Origin: Mrakia gelida
Lineage: Eukaryota; Basidiomycota; Tremellomycetes; Cystofilobasidiales; Mrakiaceae
Direction: 5' to 3'
Length of the DNA stretch: 64,000 nt
NCBI GenBank assembly: GCA_024345305.1
Contig: BRON01000007.1
Coordinates: 1,922,001-1,986,000, forward strand
The notes under the pieces are model-generated. The model did no database searches and was not told the DNA's origin. It saw nothing but the letters and a program-made list of their open reading frames with translations. Of the stretch, positions 9,200 through 19,293 are shown in pieces; position 1 is the first letter of the stretch; each line of letters begins with the position of its first letter. The translations under genes and the position numbers were made by a program.

Positions 9200-10642
9200 G
9201 GTTGGAGTGGGAGAGTGGGCTGGAGGGGTGGCAAAGAAGATATGGATAGATGATGGTGGAGTCAGCGAGGGTTGGGGAAGACGATAGGGAGAAAGGGAGG
9301 GAAGGAGGAGGGAGGTGTGAGGTCGACGTCGACGCCCAAGGGGTCAGAGCTGCCCGGACGAAGGATATTCGACGATAGATCGGTCACACGAGATGCAGAT
9401 CACAGCTCTCAGCCGGTCTAGAATCGATCCTCTCCTCGTGAAGTAGAGCAGATGAGGCTGGAAGGAATGAAGAGCTTGACCTCCGGACGTTTAGCGAGCT
9501 CTGTCTCCTTCCCTTCCAGCTCACTCTGTCCCTCCTTCCTCCCTCGTCTATCCCCATCGACGTGACTGTGACCGAGTCTTCCCTTCAATATCGCTCCTCC
9601 GCGAGTGCGAGTCGAATGGAGAGAGAACGAACCTTGGGGAAGGGAGCAGAAGCGAGAGGAAGATGGGGAGCTCGGAGGTGAAGCTGAACTTAGGGGAGGA
9701 GTTGGGGACTTGTAGCGAGCGGCACACGAGGAAGAAGCAGAAGAGTCAGCGTGGTGTCGTGCTTGTATTTAAAGGGTGGGATGATAGAGCGTGAGTAGAG
9801 CTCACCTTTTGGGCTGGAAGAGGAGTTGAACGGTGAGAGCGAAAGGAGAGAGTCAGCTTGAGAGAAGGTCAAGAGGGGTGTTTCGGCGAGCTCGCAGCTC
9901 GTCCTCCTTCCTTCCCAACCACAACGTCGCCAAGAAGCAAACTTTCCAAAAAGCGCTTTTCTCTCACTCGTATCGATCACTTCTGTTCGGTCGAAAAGCT
10001 GCTGGGTCGTGTCCTTCGTTCGCTCTGCCTCAGCCCTCTTTGACCTCCTCGTTCCAACTCCGCCCTTGTCTCCTCTTCCTCTCCCGCAGATTCTCTGCTT
10101 TCTACGACTTTCTTTCTCCATTCGTCGATTCTAGCATCTGTTTCTCATACAAAACGTCGACGTCGTATCGAATCGTCCAATCATAAGCTCTAAGAGGATC
10201 AGCGTTCTAATCGATCTCCTCGTCGCTGCTCTTCATTTCCTTCCCCGGTCCTTTGCTTTTGCCGCCCCTATCGTATCCCAAGCAGGCTCTTACGTTGAGC
10301 CGTGCATCAAGCGTTGTGAACTCGAACGAGCTTGGTACACATGACGGGGAGGGAGAATCGAAGCGAGCAAGTGCAGAACGCGTCGTCGAGTTCTCAAGGG
10401 ACACACTACTGTTCTCGAGGAACTGGTCTCATTCGAGAGTTTGTACTCAGCACCGCGCTCGATTTCTCCTAGTTGTGATACGCCGAACCAGCCTTGCACC
10501 CTGGCTCACTCAAAAGATCGTCGTCGTCGTCGCGGCGGCTCGCTCGTCGTCTTATCTCGCCTCCCCCCGTCTGGAGACCTGGTCTAGTCTAGCACGACAA
10601 GCCACCTCGAGATCCTTGAATCAGACTTCATCGAATCAGTCC
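9200..10642. other. 1.4-kb region without a recognised gene; possible spliced LC8 leader
   Basis: No conserved protein was recognised on either strand. On the minus strand, splice-like signals are present upstream of the LC8 start: a GTGAGC donor near 9806, CTGAC branch sites near 9750 and 9854, a TACAAG acceptor near 9713 and a GTTCGT donor near 9633. These could mark introns in a long 5' leader of LC8 or a non-coding transcript. The 3' end of NUC1 enters from the right. Confidence 0.3.
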
Positions 10643-12902
10643 TCACGACCTCCCTCCACCGGTCAAAGGCTTCCCTCCTCCAGCACCACCCTCCAACTTC
10701 TTCCTCGTATCGTCGAACCTCCTCACAACGAGCTGGCAGCTCGTCTCCCTGCACAACGGCAGAGCAGTCCTCTTCAGATCGGCCGAAACCAAGGAGAGTC
10801 CTGAGGATTTCTCGATCTGCTCGACTGCGAGAACGAAACCCCCGCGAACCACGAGAACGAACGAGAGTCAGTGTTCGTTTCGCTCGACGCGTCGTCTCTT
10901 CCCCTCTCCTCCCCTGCCCCCACCCCCTCCCTCCCGTACTGCGTCTCGCGGACTTACCAGGAACCATGAACCCCTCAAGCGGAACCTCGTCGGGTATCAC
11001 CGCATTGGGAAGAACGAACCCAGCCATGGAGATCTCCCTGGGCGCGGTGGAGGTGAGAGGGTTTTGACCTTTCGGGACTCGAGAGGTGAGGATGATTTTG
11101 GAGAAGTGGGTGGGGACGGAGATGGAGGGGATTCCGGATCCTTGGCCGATGACTTCGTAGGACTGGGAGAGGCGAGGATAGGGAGTGGGGGGGAGGAGGG
11201 TCGGGCGAGGTGGGGACGAGGACGAGGAGGGTGAAGAGGAGAGCAGGGAAGACGGTCAGCGAGCGAGAGCGAAGCCAGACGACAAGGGAGATGGGGAGCA
11301 AGGTGAGACGGAGTACATACCACTCGCCACTTCCCATCAACGGACGACTTGGTAGGCAGGTAGAGAGGAACGGTGAAGACGTAAACGTCGGTGAACTCGT
11401 TGGTGAGTTTTCGAGCGAAGTTTTCGAAGTAGGCCCAGTCTGTGGGCGACCAAGCGAGATGCAAGGTAGGACTTGTCAGCAAAAGATAGTCGAGAGTACG
11501 TGGCGAATGGAAGGTCAGGTCAGGACGAGGAGCAAAGAATGGCGAAAGAGAACGAGGGTTCTCGTCGCCCTCCTGCTCGGCCCTCCTCCGCTCCCCAGCG
11601 ACACGAAGCACGAAAAAGAAGTCACTCACAGTGTCGATTGAACCCATCGCCAATCTGAGGAGCGATGTTACTCAGCAGGAAAGTCTCGTCCATCGCTTGC
11701 TACACAAAAGTCAAAAGTTGAACGGACGGCGAAGACGCGTGTGTCGAACAAGAACGAAGTCAGCTTCTCTGTCGCTCTCTCCTTCTCGGCGACTTCCAAG
11801 TCAGCAAACTACGCACCTGAGATATCTTAGCATCAGCAGCAGGGACCTTTTTTCGCCCCAAACCAGTACAAAGGCAAAACGGATCAGCTCCCTCTCCTCC
11901 TCTCTTTCCCCCCCGTCTCCCCCCCCCCCCCCCCCCCCCACACCCGACCCCACCCCTCTCGCACTCACCATATGTCCCCTATCGTACCCACTCTTGAAGT
12001 AATCCTTCAACTTGGCTCTGAACAGCTCGGGGATCGACTCGTCCTCCTCGAACCGACTCTTGCTTCGGTTGACTCCCACGTCGGTTCCAGGTGCTCCGGG
12101 AGGAGGTTTGGGTGGGTAGAGGGTCGAGAGGGTTAGGTGCTCGGCTGTCTGTTAGGGTTGAAACGAGCGAAAAGGGGAAGAGGGTGGGTGGGGAGTTAGT
12201 GAGGCGAGGGAGGGAGCGGGGGAGAGAGAGAGAGGGAGGGAGGAGCGAACCCAGGCGGCTTTTTGTGGGGAAGAAGAAGAAAAAGTGGGTGCAGAGTGAG
12301 AGTGAGAGAGGGAAGGAGTCAGTACGAGGGATCGACAGGAGGGAGGGAGTCTCGTCGACGAGGGACGACGAAGGGAAGAGTCGATTTCTCGAGGTGAGCT
12401 TCGAGCGAAGGGACGAAGGGGAACGAACGATGTTGAAGTCGTCTATCGTAGCCAGTGATGTAGCTACAATCGCCGAGAGATAGAGACCCGTATCAGCTCT
12501 CTACAATTGTAAAGAAAGAGAAGCGAGAAACAGGTCGAGCGAAGGACTCACGCCTGTCGAATCAGAACATCCGACGTCGAAGCTGAACATTCGTCGTCGT
12601 CCGCCCAAAAGGAAAGTCAGCTCTCCCAGCTCTTTTCTATACTATCCTAACCCCTCGATCGTACTAGACTAACCCGGATGATTCCCAAACTTCCAAACCT
12701 CTCCACTCTTCGCAGCTCGGAAACCTCCTTCGCGCAAGATGGCAGCCACTCCTCCTCTCGATCCCTGCTGCTCGACGATGGTGACCTGCTGCTGCTGCTT
12801 GACTTTTGAAGGGGGTGGTTGAGAGAGGTAGGCTGTAGTAGTTACTCCTACGAGGAGACCTCCTGAGAAGATGCTCAGCGAGGCGAGGAGGGAGGGAGCC
12901 AT
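10643..12902 (-). CDS. NUC1: Mitochondrial DNA/RNA non-specific nuclease (EndoG/NUC1)
   Basis: Ten exons join in perfect phase to 362 residues: complement of 12674-12902, 12552-12582, 12429-12463, 12251-12258, 11969-12148, 11817-11846, 11630-11699, 11321-11439, 10958-11162 and 10643-10824. The N-terminus has a hydrophobic segment (SLSIFSGGLLVGVTTTAYL) fitting a mitochondrial inner-membrane anchor. The catalytic DRGHM motif ends exon 5, with the presumed general-base His at about residue 160. NIAPQIGDGFNRHYWAYFE carries the metal-binding Asn, and RRFDDTRKK ends the fold. These are hallmarks of the beta-beta-alpha-metal nuclease family. Known family members sit in the intermembrane space and act in mitochondrial DNA turnover and cell death. 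Exon 4 is only 8 nt, and one intron contains 21 consecutive C on the plus strand. The upstream region is shared with divergent NOP16. Confidence 0.93.
11919..11939. repeat. C21 homopolymer inside a NUC1 intron
   Basis: Twenty-one consecutive C on the plus strand, which is G21 in the transcript, lie in the intron immediately after the exon that encodes the catalytic DRGHM. Tract length may be unreliable because homopolymers are error-prone in sequencing. Confidence 0.9.
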
Positions 12903-13654
12903 TGGCGAAGAGGCGAGGTGATGGGAGGAAGGGAAGGAGTCGAGGGTGCGAGCTCGCGCGTTTTTGAGTCGAGGACCAGGGCTGAAAGTTGATTCTCCTT
13001 TTCGATGAGCCAGGAGAGATGCTTTCGGGCCAGATTTTCGCAGGAGAGTAGAGAGGAGAAGGAGTGACCAGCTTGCGAAACAGAAAGATCAAAAGATGCA
13101 GGGAAAAGGTCATGAAGATCGAACGAACGAGAAACGCAAAACACGCAACGGAAGAGAGGAGAGATGTAGGGAGAGAGACAGAGAGCCGGATTGACCTCAG
13201 TTCGTCCTGCTAGCGGGTCGACACTCATCAAAGACATCCTCGGAGCGGTCTATGAGCTTGACTCTATGTGTTGATAAATCTCATCATAGGAGATCCAGCT
13301 CTCGTCTCGTCCGCGCTTGGGGCTACAGCTGCTTGGAAAAGGAAGGGGGTTCCAGGTGGCCCGAGGACTGCAAGAGAGACGACAGGGTCAGCTACATTAT
13401 AAAGTGAGGGAGGGGAGGGGAAACGAGACGCACTCAGCAAAAAGCGAGAAGGAGGCGAGGTCGTGGTGTGAGGGAAGAAAGGGGAGGAGGGAAGCTGGCT
13501 GCAGTTTTGGTTTCGACCTCGCCCTCACGCTTTTTCACCGCTTTGAGCTTCGAAGGATTCCCCCTGGCCTCCTCCTCCCTTCGCCTTTCTCTCAACACCC
13601 AGCCCCGCCTCTACACCGACCTTAACCCCTCCCTTACTCTCTCTCACTCTCGAT
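12903..13654. other. Divergent promoter region between NUC1 and NOP16
   Basis: This is 752 bp between two divergent start codons. The NOP16-proximal part (about 13540-13650) is pyrimidine-rich on the plus strand. No TATA box or other factor site was recognised with confidence, and no conserved coding frame was found. Confidence 0.5.
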
Positions 13655-14945
13655 ATGGCCAACCCCCGACAACGCTCGAAATCTCGTTCCAAGACGCACA
13701 ACGCCGTCAAGACGACCAAGAAGACGACCGCGAAGAAGGTCACCGTTCGTGGACCCAAGGCTCTCGTAGACAACTGGGACAGGAAGAAGACAGTCTTGCA
13801 AAAGTGAGCCAACCGTCTATACACATCTGTCGCCGCTCGTACTGGAGTTTGGGCTCTGAGCTTCGGGGGTGAGGTGTACCAGGACGGGAGAAGGCCCGAG
13901 GGAGGGACGAGCAGGATTTGGGAGGACGGACGAGCTCGACTTTCGCTTGCTCGTTCGCTTTCGGGCCTCGATTTCGAGAAGAGTCGAGTTGAGTATGGCA
14001 GGAGGACATGCTCTGATTCCACAGATCCTTGGCTCCTCGCGCTCCTGGCTCAAAGCCGGGAAGGAGAGTGAGGAGAGGAAGGTCAACCTCAACGAGCTCC
14101 TCCCCCTCCCTCCTCCTCTCCCCGACCTTGTCTCGTCTTCCTCCCTGTCTCTTCTTCCCTTTATCCTCCTCGCCCACCTCTCTCTCCATGCACACCAATC
14201 TTATCATCTTTCTCCCACTCCCAATGACAACTCGAAACTGACTTCACCCTCTCTTTCCCCTCTGCAGCTACAAAACCCTCGGCCTCCTCTCCTCCCTCGC
14301 TCCTCACCTCCACGGAGGTATCGAGAAGGACATCTACCCCATCTCCTCCCCTTTGAACCCCAACAACCCCCTCCACCCTAACAACCTCCCCGCTACCATC
14401 GACCCCAACCACATCCCTAAAGGATTCGGAAGACTCGTGAGGGACGCGGATGGGAAGGTCATTGATGTGATCATGAGTAACGAGGACGACGAGGAGGAGG
14501 AGGGACAGGGGGAGGGGAGCTCGAGCAAGGACGTGAAGGGGAAGGGAAGGGAGGTTGAGGAGAAGGAGGATACGGAGGTTGTGAAAGGTTAGTCTTTGTC
14601 TTCTTTCGTTCGCGTCGATGGGGAGGAGAGGAGAACGAGACGAAGCGCGTCGTGTGTCTCTCGTCAAACCCACCCAACTGACTTTCTCCCCCTCCCACCC
14701 TTTTCGTTGTTTTCGCAGCTCTGAAGCTCCTCGCCTCCTCCGCCCCCCCACCTCTCAAACGACACACCACCTCCGCCGAACTCAACTTCCTTCGTTCCCT
14801 CCACGCCGCTCACGGAACCGACCTCTCCAAGATGACCAGGGACATCAAGCTCAACAGGCTCCAGAAGACCCGAGGGGAGATCGAGAGGAGTTTGAAGAGG
14901 GCTGGAGGGTGGGAAGGGGTGGAGATGGAGTTGGGGTTGGAGTAG
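13655..14945 (+). CDS. NOP16: Ribosome biogenesis protein Nop16
   Basis: Three exons, 13655-13803, 14268-14587 and 14719-14945, join in phase to 231 residues. The start MANPRQRSKSRSKTH is the typical basic Nop16 N-terminus. It is followed by VDNWDRKKTVLQNYKTLGLL and IPKGFGRLVRDADGKVIDVI, both diagnostic of the family. The C-terminal block TDLSKMTRDIKLNRLQKTRG also fits. Nop16 is a nucleolar factor of the pre-60S particle. An acidic, Ser-rich insert (NEDDEEEEGQGEGSSSKD) precedes intron 2. Intron 1 is long for this window (464 nt) and pyrimidine-rich. The gene is divergent from NUC1. Confidence 0.92.
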
Positions 14946-15567
14946 AGCGATGCAGAGGGATGGAGAGGGAGCGGTGGTTGAGCTTCGGTTTTTGGTTTTC
15001 GTTTTCGCTTTCTCGTTGGATTATGGATTCATTCGACCTTGCCCTACACGGAGGAGTCGACGAGAGCGAGAGACAAGCGAAAACGACCCGGTTGTAGATC
15101 GAGAGCGTGACGAGACTTCTCCCTCTCTCGAGCGCTACCAACTTCGCTAGCTGCACAAAAGCATCGGCCAGACGAGCCATCGATAGCGACTAACTAGAGC
15201 TACCTGCGTGTAGTGTAAGAGGAACATACACACTTGAGCTAACGGATCCAACGGACGAAGGAACGAACACCTCTTTGTCTTGCGACTCCCTCGTCCCTCC
15301 TCTCATTTCCACCACCTCCTCCTCGTTCCCTCCCCCAGCTTCCTGAACCCAGCATAGCTCCTCGTTCTCGCTTCCATCGATCTTGGGCCCCTGAACCCGA
15401 TCCAAGTGCTTGAGTTGAGGCAGCGAGGAGGGAGGAGTCACGTCGACGAGGAGGAGGGAGGGCGAGGGGAAGTGAGGTGAGGTGACGTGGTGGAGGGTCT
15501 GAACCGAGAAGTCAAGGCGAAGGGAGAGGTCAGGAAGTGAAAGGGGCAAAAGCTGAGGGCGACGAGG
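14946..15567. other. Spacer after NOP16; minus-strand open frame of doubtful status
   Basis: The region holds the NOP16 3' end and then sequence that I could not assign. A minus-strand frame is open from about 15714 to a stop at 15190, with a charged C-terminus (KIDGSENEELCWVQEAGG). Its upstream half lies opposite the CHORD-like fragment at 15568-15756, and no family was recognised. Confidence 0.3.
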
Positions 15568-15756
15568 TTGCGAGGGTGGAGGGAGCAGGAGGACGCTGGG
15601 TGTCCAGAGGAGGAGATCGACACCCCCGAGAATCGGAAGGAGTTCCCTGAAGGGTTCTGGCACGCTTGCTGCGAAGGGGAGGGAGGGTCGAAAGGGTGCG
15701 AGATTGGGAAACACGTCGCGTCGGTCGTGAAGGTCGGAAAGAAGCAGAAGCGGTAG
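15568..15756 (+). pseudogene. CHORD-like zinc-binding C-terminal fragment (orphan exon or relic)
   Basis: The plus frame ending in TAG at 15754-15756 encodes EEIDTPENRKEFPEGFWHAC followed by CEGEGGSKGCEIGKHVASV. The pattern FPEGF-x-x-x-CC-(x)n-GC-x-x-x-x-H matches the C-terminal half of the intact gene at 16093-16814 (FPDGFKWSCC, then GSGCTESEHV). In CHORD-type zinc modules this half is preceded by CxxC and CxxH ligands. I could not find such an exon upstream on the plus strand before NOP16, and in-frame stops lie close upstream. It may therefore be a truncated tandem duplicate, or the last exon of a gene whose first exon I missed. A competing minus-strand open frame overlaps it. Confidence 0.4.
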
Positions 15757-16092
15757 AGGTTGGGACGCGTTTTTCGTAGGATTTGTGGGTCGAAAGGATG
15801 AAATGGGCTCGATGGGTCGCAGAGAGATCGAAGATTTGGTGCGTGCGAGTCCAGAGGGTCGCGAAGGAACGCGTCGAGGGAAATGAAACCAACTTTGAGA
15901 TTCGAGCTCGCGAGCTTCCCTTCTCTCCCTCCCGCTTCTTTCACGGCCACGACCTCGCTCCCTCGCTTCTTCTCACCTTTTCTCCCCGCACGATCCACCC
16001 CTCCTCTCATCGGATTTACATCCTCCAAGCTCCTTCCTCTCCAACTCCAACTCGACAAGCCGCAAACCTCTCGCCTCCCTCGAAGCTCAACG

Positions 16093-16814
16093 ATGTCCAG
16101 CGCGCTCCCTTCCTCCTCTTTCTCCCCCAACCAACCCTCGACGGTCCCTCCTACGGAAGCAGGAACGTGTAGGAACTGTGGAAAAGCTTTCGACGTCCCT
16201 CAAGACGAAGACGACGAGTGTTCGGGAATGCACACAGGTGAGTTCACAGAGGTCGAATCGTATGATGAGCTCGAGCTTCCTCCCCTCCCTTCACTCCGAT
16301 CTCGTCTCGCTCGCTCTACCCTTCCCTTGCTGTATTTCCCTTCGCGACTCGACTCTTCTATCGCCTTCGCCTTCCGAAGTGACTCGTCGTGCCAGGAGAA
16401 GCTCCGAAAAAGCCTCCGAGCTGGCTCTACAACCTCTTCTTCCTCCCTTGCCCTCCCTCCCTCCCTCTTCCCAAAGGCGTCCTCCGATTCAACTCCTCCT
16501 CCGACGTCTGGTACGGCTGGCACGCTGGCAACGGTCCCAAGGATACCGATGTTGTCCGAGAGAGGTTCCCTGATGGGTTCAAGTGGAGTTGTTGTGGGGA
16601 GTCGGGTTTGAGGGGGTCGGGATGCACTGAGTCGGAGCACGTCGCGGAAGTTGAGGGAGAGTTAGAGCCTTGGAGGAAGTTGAGAGCTATGGAGGCGAAG
16701 GCTGCTGGTGGGGGAGATGACGATGATGACGAGGACGAGGATGATTGGGATGAGGACAGTGACGAGATGGATTTCGAGGACAGCGAGGAGGACGAGGAGG
16801 AGGATGATGAGTAG
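16093..16814 (+). CDS. CHORD-like zinc-binding protein with acidic tail
   Basis: Two exons, 16093-16237 and 16396-16814, join in phase to 187 residues. Candidate zinc ligands occur in CHORD-like order: CRNCGKAFDVPQDEDDECSG with the following MHTG, then FPDGFKWSCC and GSGCTESEHV. The first exon ends in the Cys-x-x-His part and the second carries the CC/GC/H part, so the intron splits the zinc module. The C-terminal 35 residues are almost entirely Asp and Glu. I know this cysteine/histidine layout from CHORD proteins (Hsp90 co-chaperone partners) and from small uncharacterised fungal proteins; I do not assign a specific function. A truncated relative lies about 340 bp upstream in the same orientation. 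Confidence 0.7.
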
Positions 16815-17621
16815 ACTAGGGGAGCTGGTTTCGTTGGGCGATCTCGTTGGGTCCTAGTAGAGTTATGTCTTATCATGCCCCTGTCTTTCTAGGATGCGTC
16901 TCTTGCCGTGAGCAGGCCAGCGGAAGAGCTGCGAGACGACCTTGACCCGTCGTTTTTCGAACGCGAAACGATCTCCAACTCGCCCTCTCTTTCTTCGCGG
17001 GGTCGCAAAGTACTTCAGCTTTTCCCTTGACAGCATCAAAGCTCGGTCTGAGAGACAATGCCTCTTTGATCGGAGGGAGGCCTCAGCAAGCCTGAGAAGC
17101 GAGACGATGACCTGGTCGAGCGAGACGCGTCGCCGGGACTCGAGTTCTTGAGCCCTTGAAAGATTTCTTTTGAGGTTTCCGTTCTCTATAATCCTCCCCA
17201 AACGGTCTTATTGACTTCTAAGCTGCTAGGTCCGTGAAAGATTGCCGAGAAGGCGAAGAAGCTGGTCCGAAACTGCGGGCTCGTTCTTCCTCCTCTTTTC
17301 GACTCTCTCAAACTCTTCACTCGCCTTGCCCTCTTCTCTTTCCCTTTCAGCCTCTTCCTCCTCGACAAAGTGCGTCAGACCCTTGCTCCCACACCCAGGT
17401 CCATCTGGTAGATACGCTATCGACATATACTGACAAACTTTCCTCGTTCTCCTACCTGCTCTCGTTCAAACTCTGCGTCCATCCTCGCCCTCCCTTCCCT
17501 TCCCTCCTCGACCTCACCTTCACCTTCACCTTCGCCCCTTGCCTCCTCCCTCGGTCCAATCTCCAACCTCACCTCACCTACCGCTCCTCCCTCTCCACCT
17601 GGCTCTCTCGCTCTCCTCAGA
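16815..17621. other. Upstream region of the uL24 gene
   Basis: These 807 bp hold no recognised gene. The last 200 bp before the uL24 start are strongly pyrimidine-rich on the plus strand, as often seen at fungal ribosomal-protein promoters. A GACGCGTC octamer occurs at 17124-17131. No specific factor site is claimed. Confidence 0.4.
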
Positions 17622-19007
17622 ATGAAGCAGAACGCCGGTGCGTATCTACTCTGGTCTCGGTTCGAAGCAGGAAGGATTGAAGGAGGAGAGGAGGTTGTGA
17701 GCTTGGGCATGGACTGCTACAGGGAGGGGAGAAACCATGCCGGTTTTTGTGGGAGGGAAAGGTCGCCCGGGGAGGGGTGTACAGGGGACAACAGGTTGCT
17801 CGTCATGGGAGGATATGTGGGAAGGAGAGGAGGTCAAGGAAGGACGGACGATTCATCCCTGGACGAACCAACACCTCTCCTCGCCTCCCCACCCTCCCAT
17901 ACCTCTTGGCCGAGCTCGCTCACCCCTCCCACCTCCTCCCGTCAACTACACACTCTACCCTCTATCACACGAGCCGGACCCTTCGTCGCCAGGAATCCCT
18001 CAGCTCCCTCGACATCCACTCCCTCGCTCGTCTCGAACGACCCATGCACCCGTCAACCTCACCTCCTCCCTCAACCACCCAACTTCAACACCACATCTCG
18101 CTTCTCCGACTCGCATCGTACGGAAGAGGATTAGTTCTGATCTTGCCCTCCCCTCCTTCTTCCCTTTCGCCTCTGGAACAGACATCCACTCGTCCCGACG
18201 AAAGTCCCGAAAGGCTCACTTCGATGCCCCTTCCTCCATCCGAAGGAAGATCATGAGCACCACCCTTTCCAAGGAGCTCAGGGAGAAGTACAACGTGAGT
18301 CCTTTCGTACCAAGATCTGTCATGAGAGCTGGGGGTGGAGTTCGGCAGAGGATCGGAAGGAGAAAGGGAGGAAAGGGAATGAGCTCAAGCTGACCTCGTT
18401 CCGTTTTTGGTTTCGCTTCGCAGGCTCGAGCTCTTCCCATCCGAAAGAACGACGAGGTTAAGGTCACCCGAGGAAAGTACAAGGGAAAGGAGGGAAAGGT
18501 TGTCCAGGTTCGTTTTTCGTCTTTCTCTTCTCATGTTGTTGAGCTCGGAGGAAGGAGGGAAGGAGAGTTGGGTGACGACGAGACTCGCAAACCTCGAAGC
18601 TGACCCTGTTCTCGTCCTTCCTTCCCTCCTTTCTTGCATCTCCTCCCCCACCTCGCCAACCTCCCTACCTGTATCGCCACCACATCAACATCATCCTCCT
18701 CCGACCCACCCAATCTTCGCCCTCGATCCAACCAACCTCTCGAACGAACGCTTCACCTCTCCTCCCTCCCTCCTCGCGCCCTCGGTCACCCTTCACCACC
18801 CTCTAGGTCTACCGAGCCAAGTTCGTCGTTCACATTGAGCGACTTACCATCGACAAGTCCTCGGGAGCCACCGTCCCCATCGGAATCCACCCCTCCAACC
18901 TCCAGATCACCGCCCTCCACCTCGACGCCGACAGGAAGACCCTCCTCGCCCGAAAGGACAGGAAGTCCGGAGAGGCCAAGAGCACCGAGGCTGAGGTGTC
19001 TGCTTAA
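17622..19007 (+). CDS. RPL26: 60S ribosomal protein uL24 (RPL26)
   Basis: Four exons, 17622-17637, 18182-18294, 18424-18507 and 18807-19007, give 137 residues, the normal eukaryotic length. The sequence contains [40 protein letters not shown], the KOW motif region [20 protein letters not shown] and [20 protein letters not shown], all diagnostic of uL24. The protein binds 25S rRNA near the peptide exit tunnel. Exon 1 encodes only MKQNA plus one base, and intron 1 is 544 nt, a common arrangement in fungal ribosomal-protein genes. All four introns or exon junctions obey GT-AG. Confidence 0.96.
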
Positions 19008-19293
19008 TTGTAGATTCGCTTTTTCGCTGGAACGAGGATCTGATGATGTCTGGGCTATGAACGAGAACGACGACGAGGACGACGCGAGAGAGGGAGAGGC
19101 GAACGAGAACGAGGTGTGTCGGGCACTTTGATGGGACTGAACGAACGAGAACGGAGCAGACGCTGGTGGGAGAGGGGTGCCTGAAAGGGAGGAGTTGTAG
19201 CATGAAAATGGGAGACGACGGCGAGGAGGAGAAGGGACGAAAGTCGAGCTTCGTCGTTTGACCTTCAACGATCACCCTCCTCCCCCTCGAACG

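Noticed and set aside
10207..10404. Minus-strand frame ending in KGPGKEMKSSDEEID
   Set aside because: The charged C-terminus looked protein-like, but I found no upstream exon or family, and it falls in NUC1 3' sequence.
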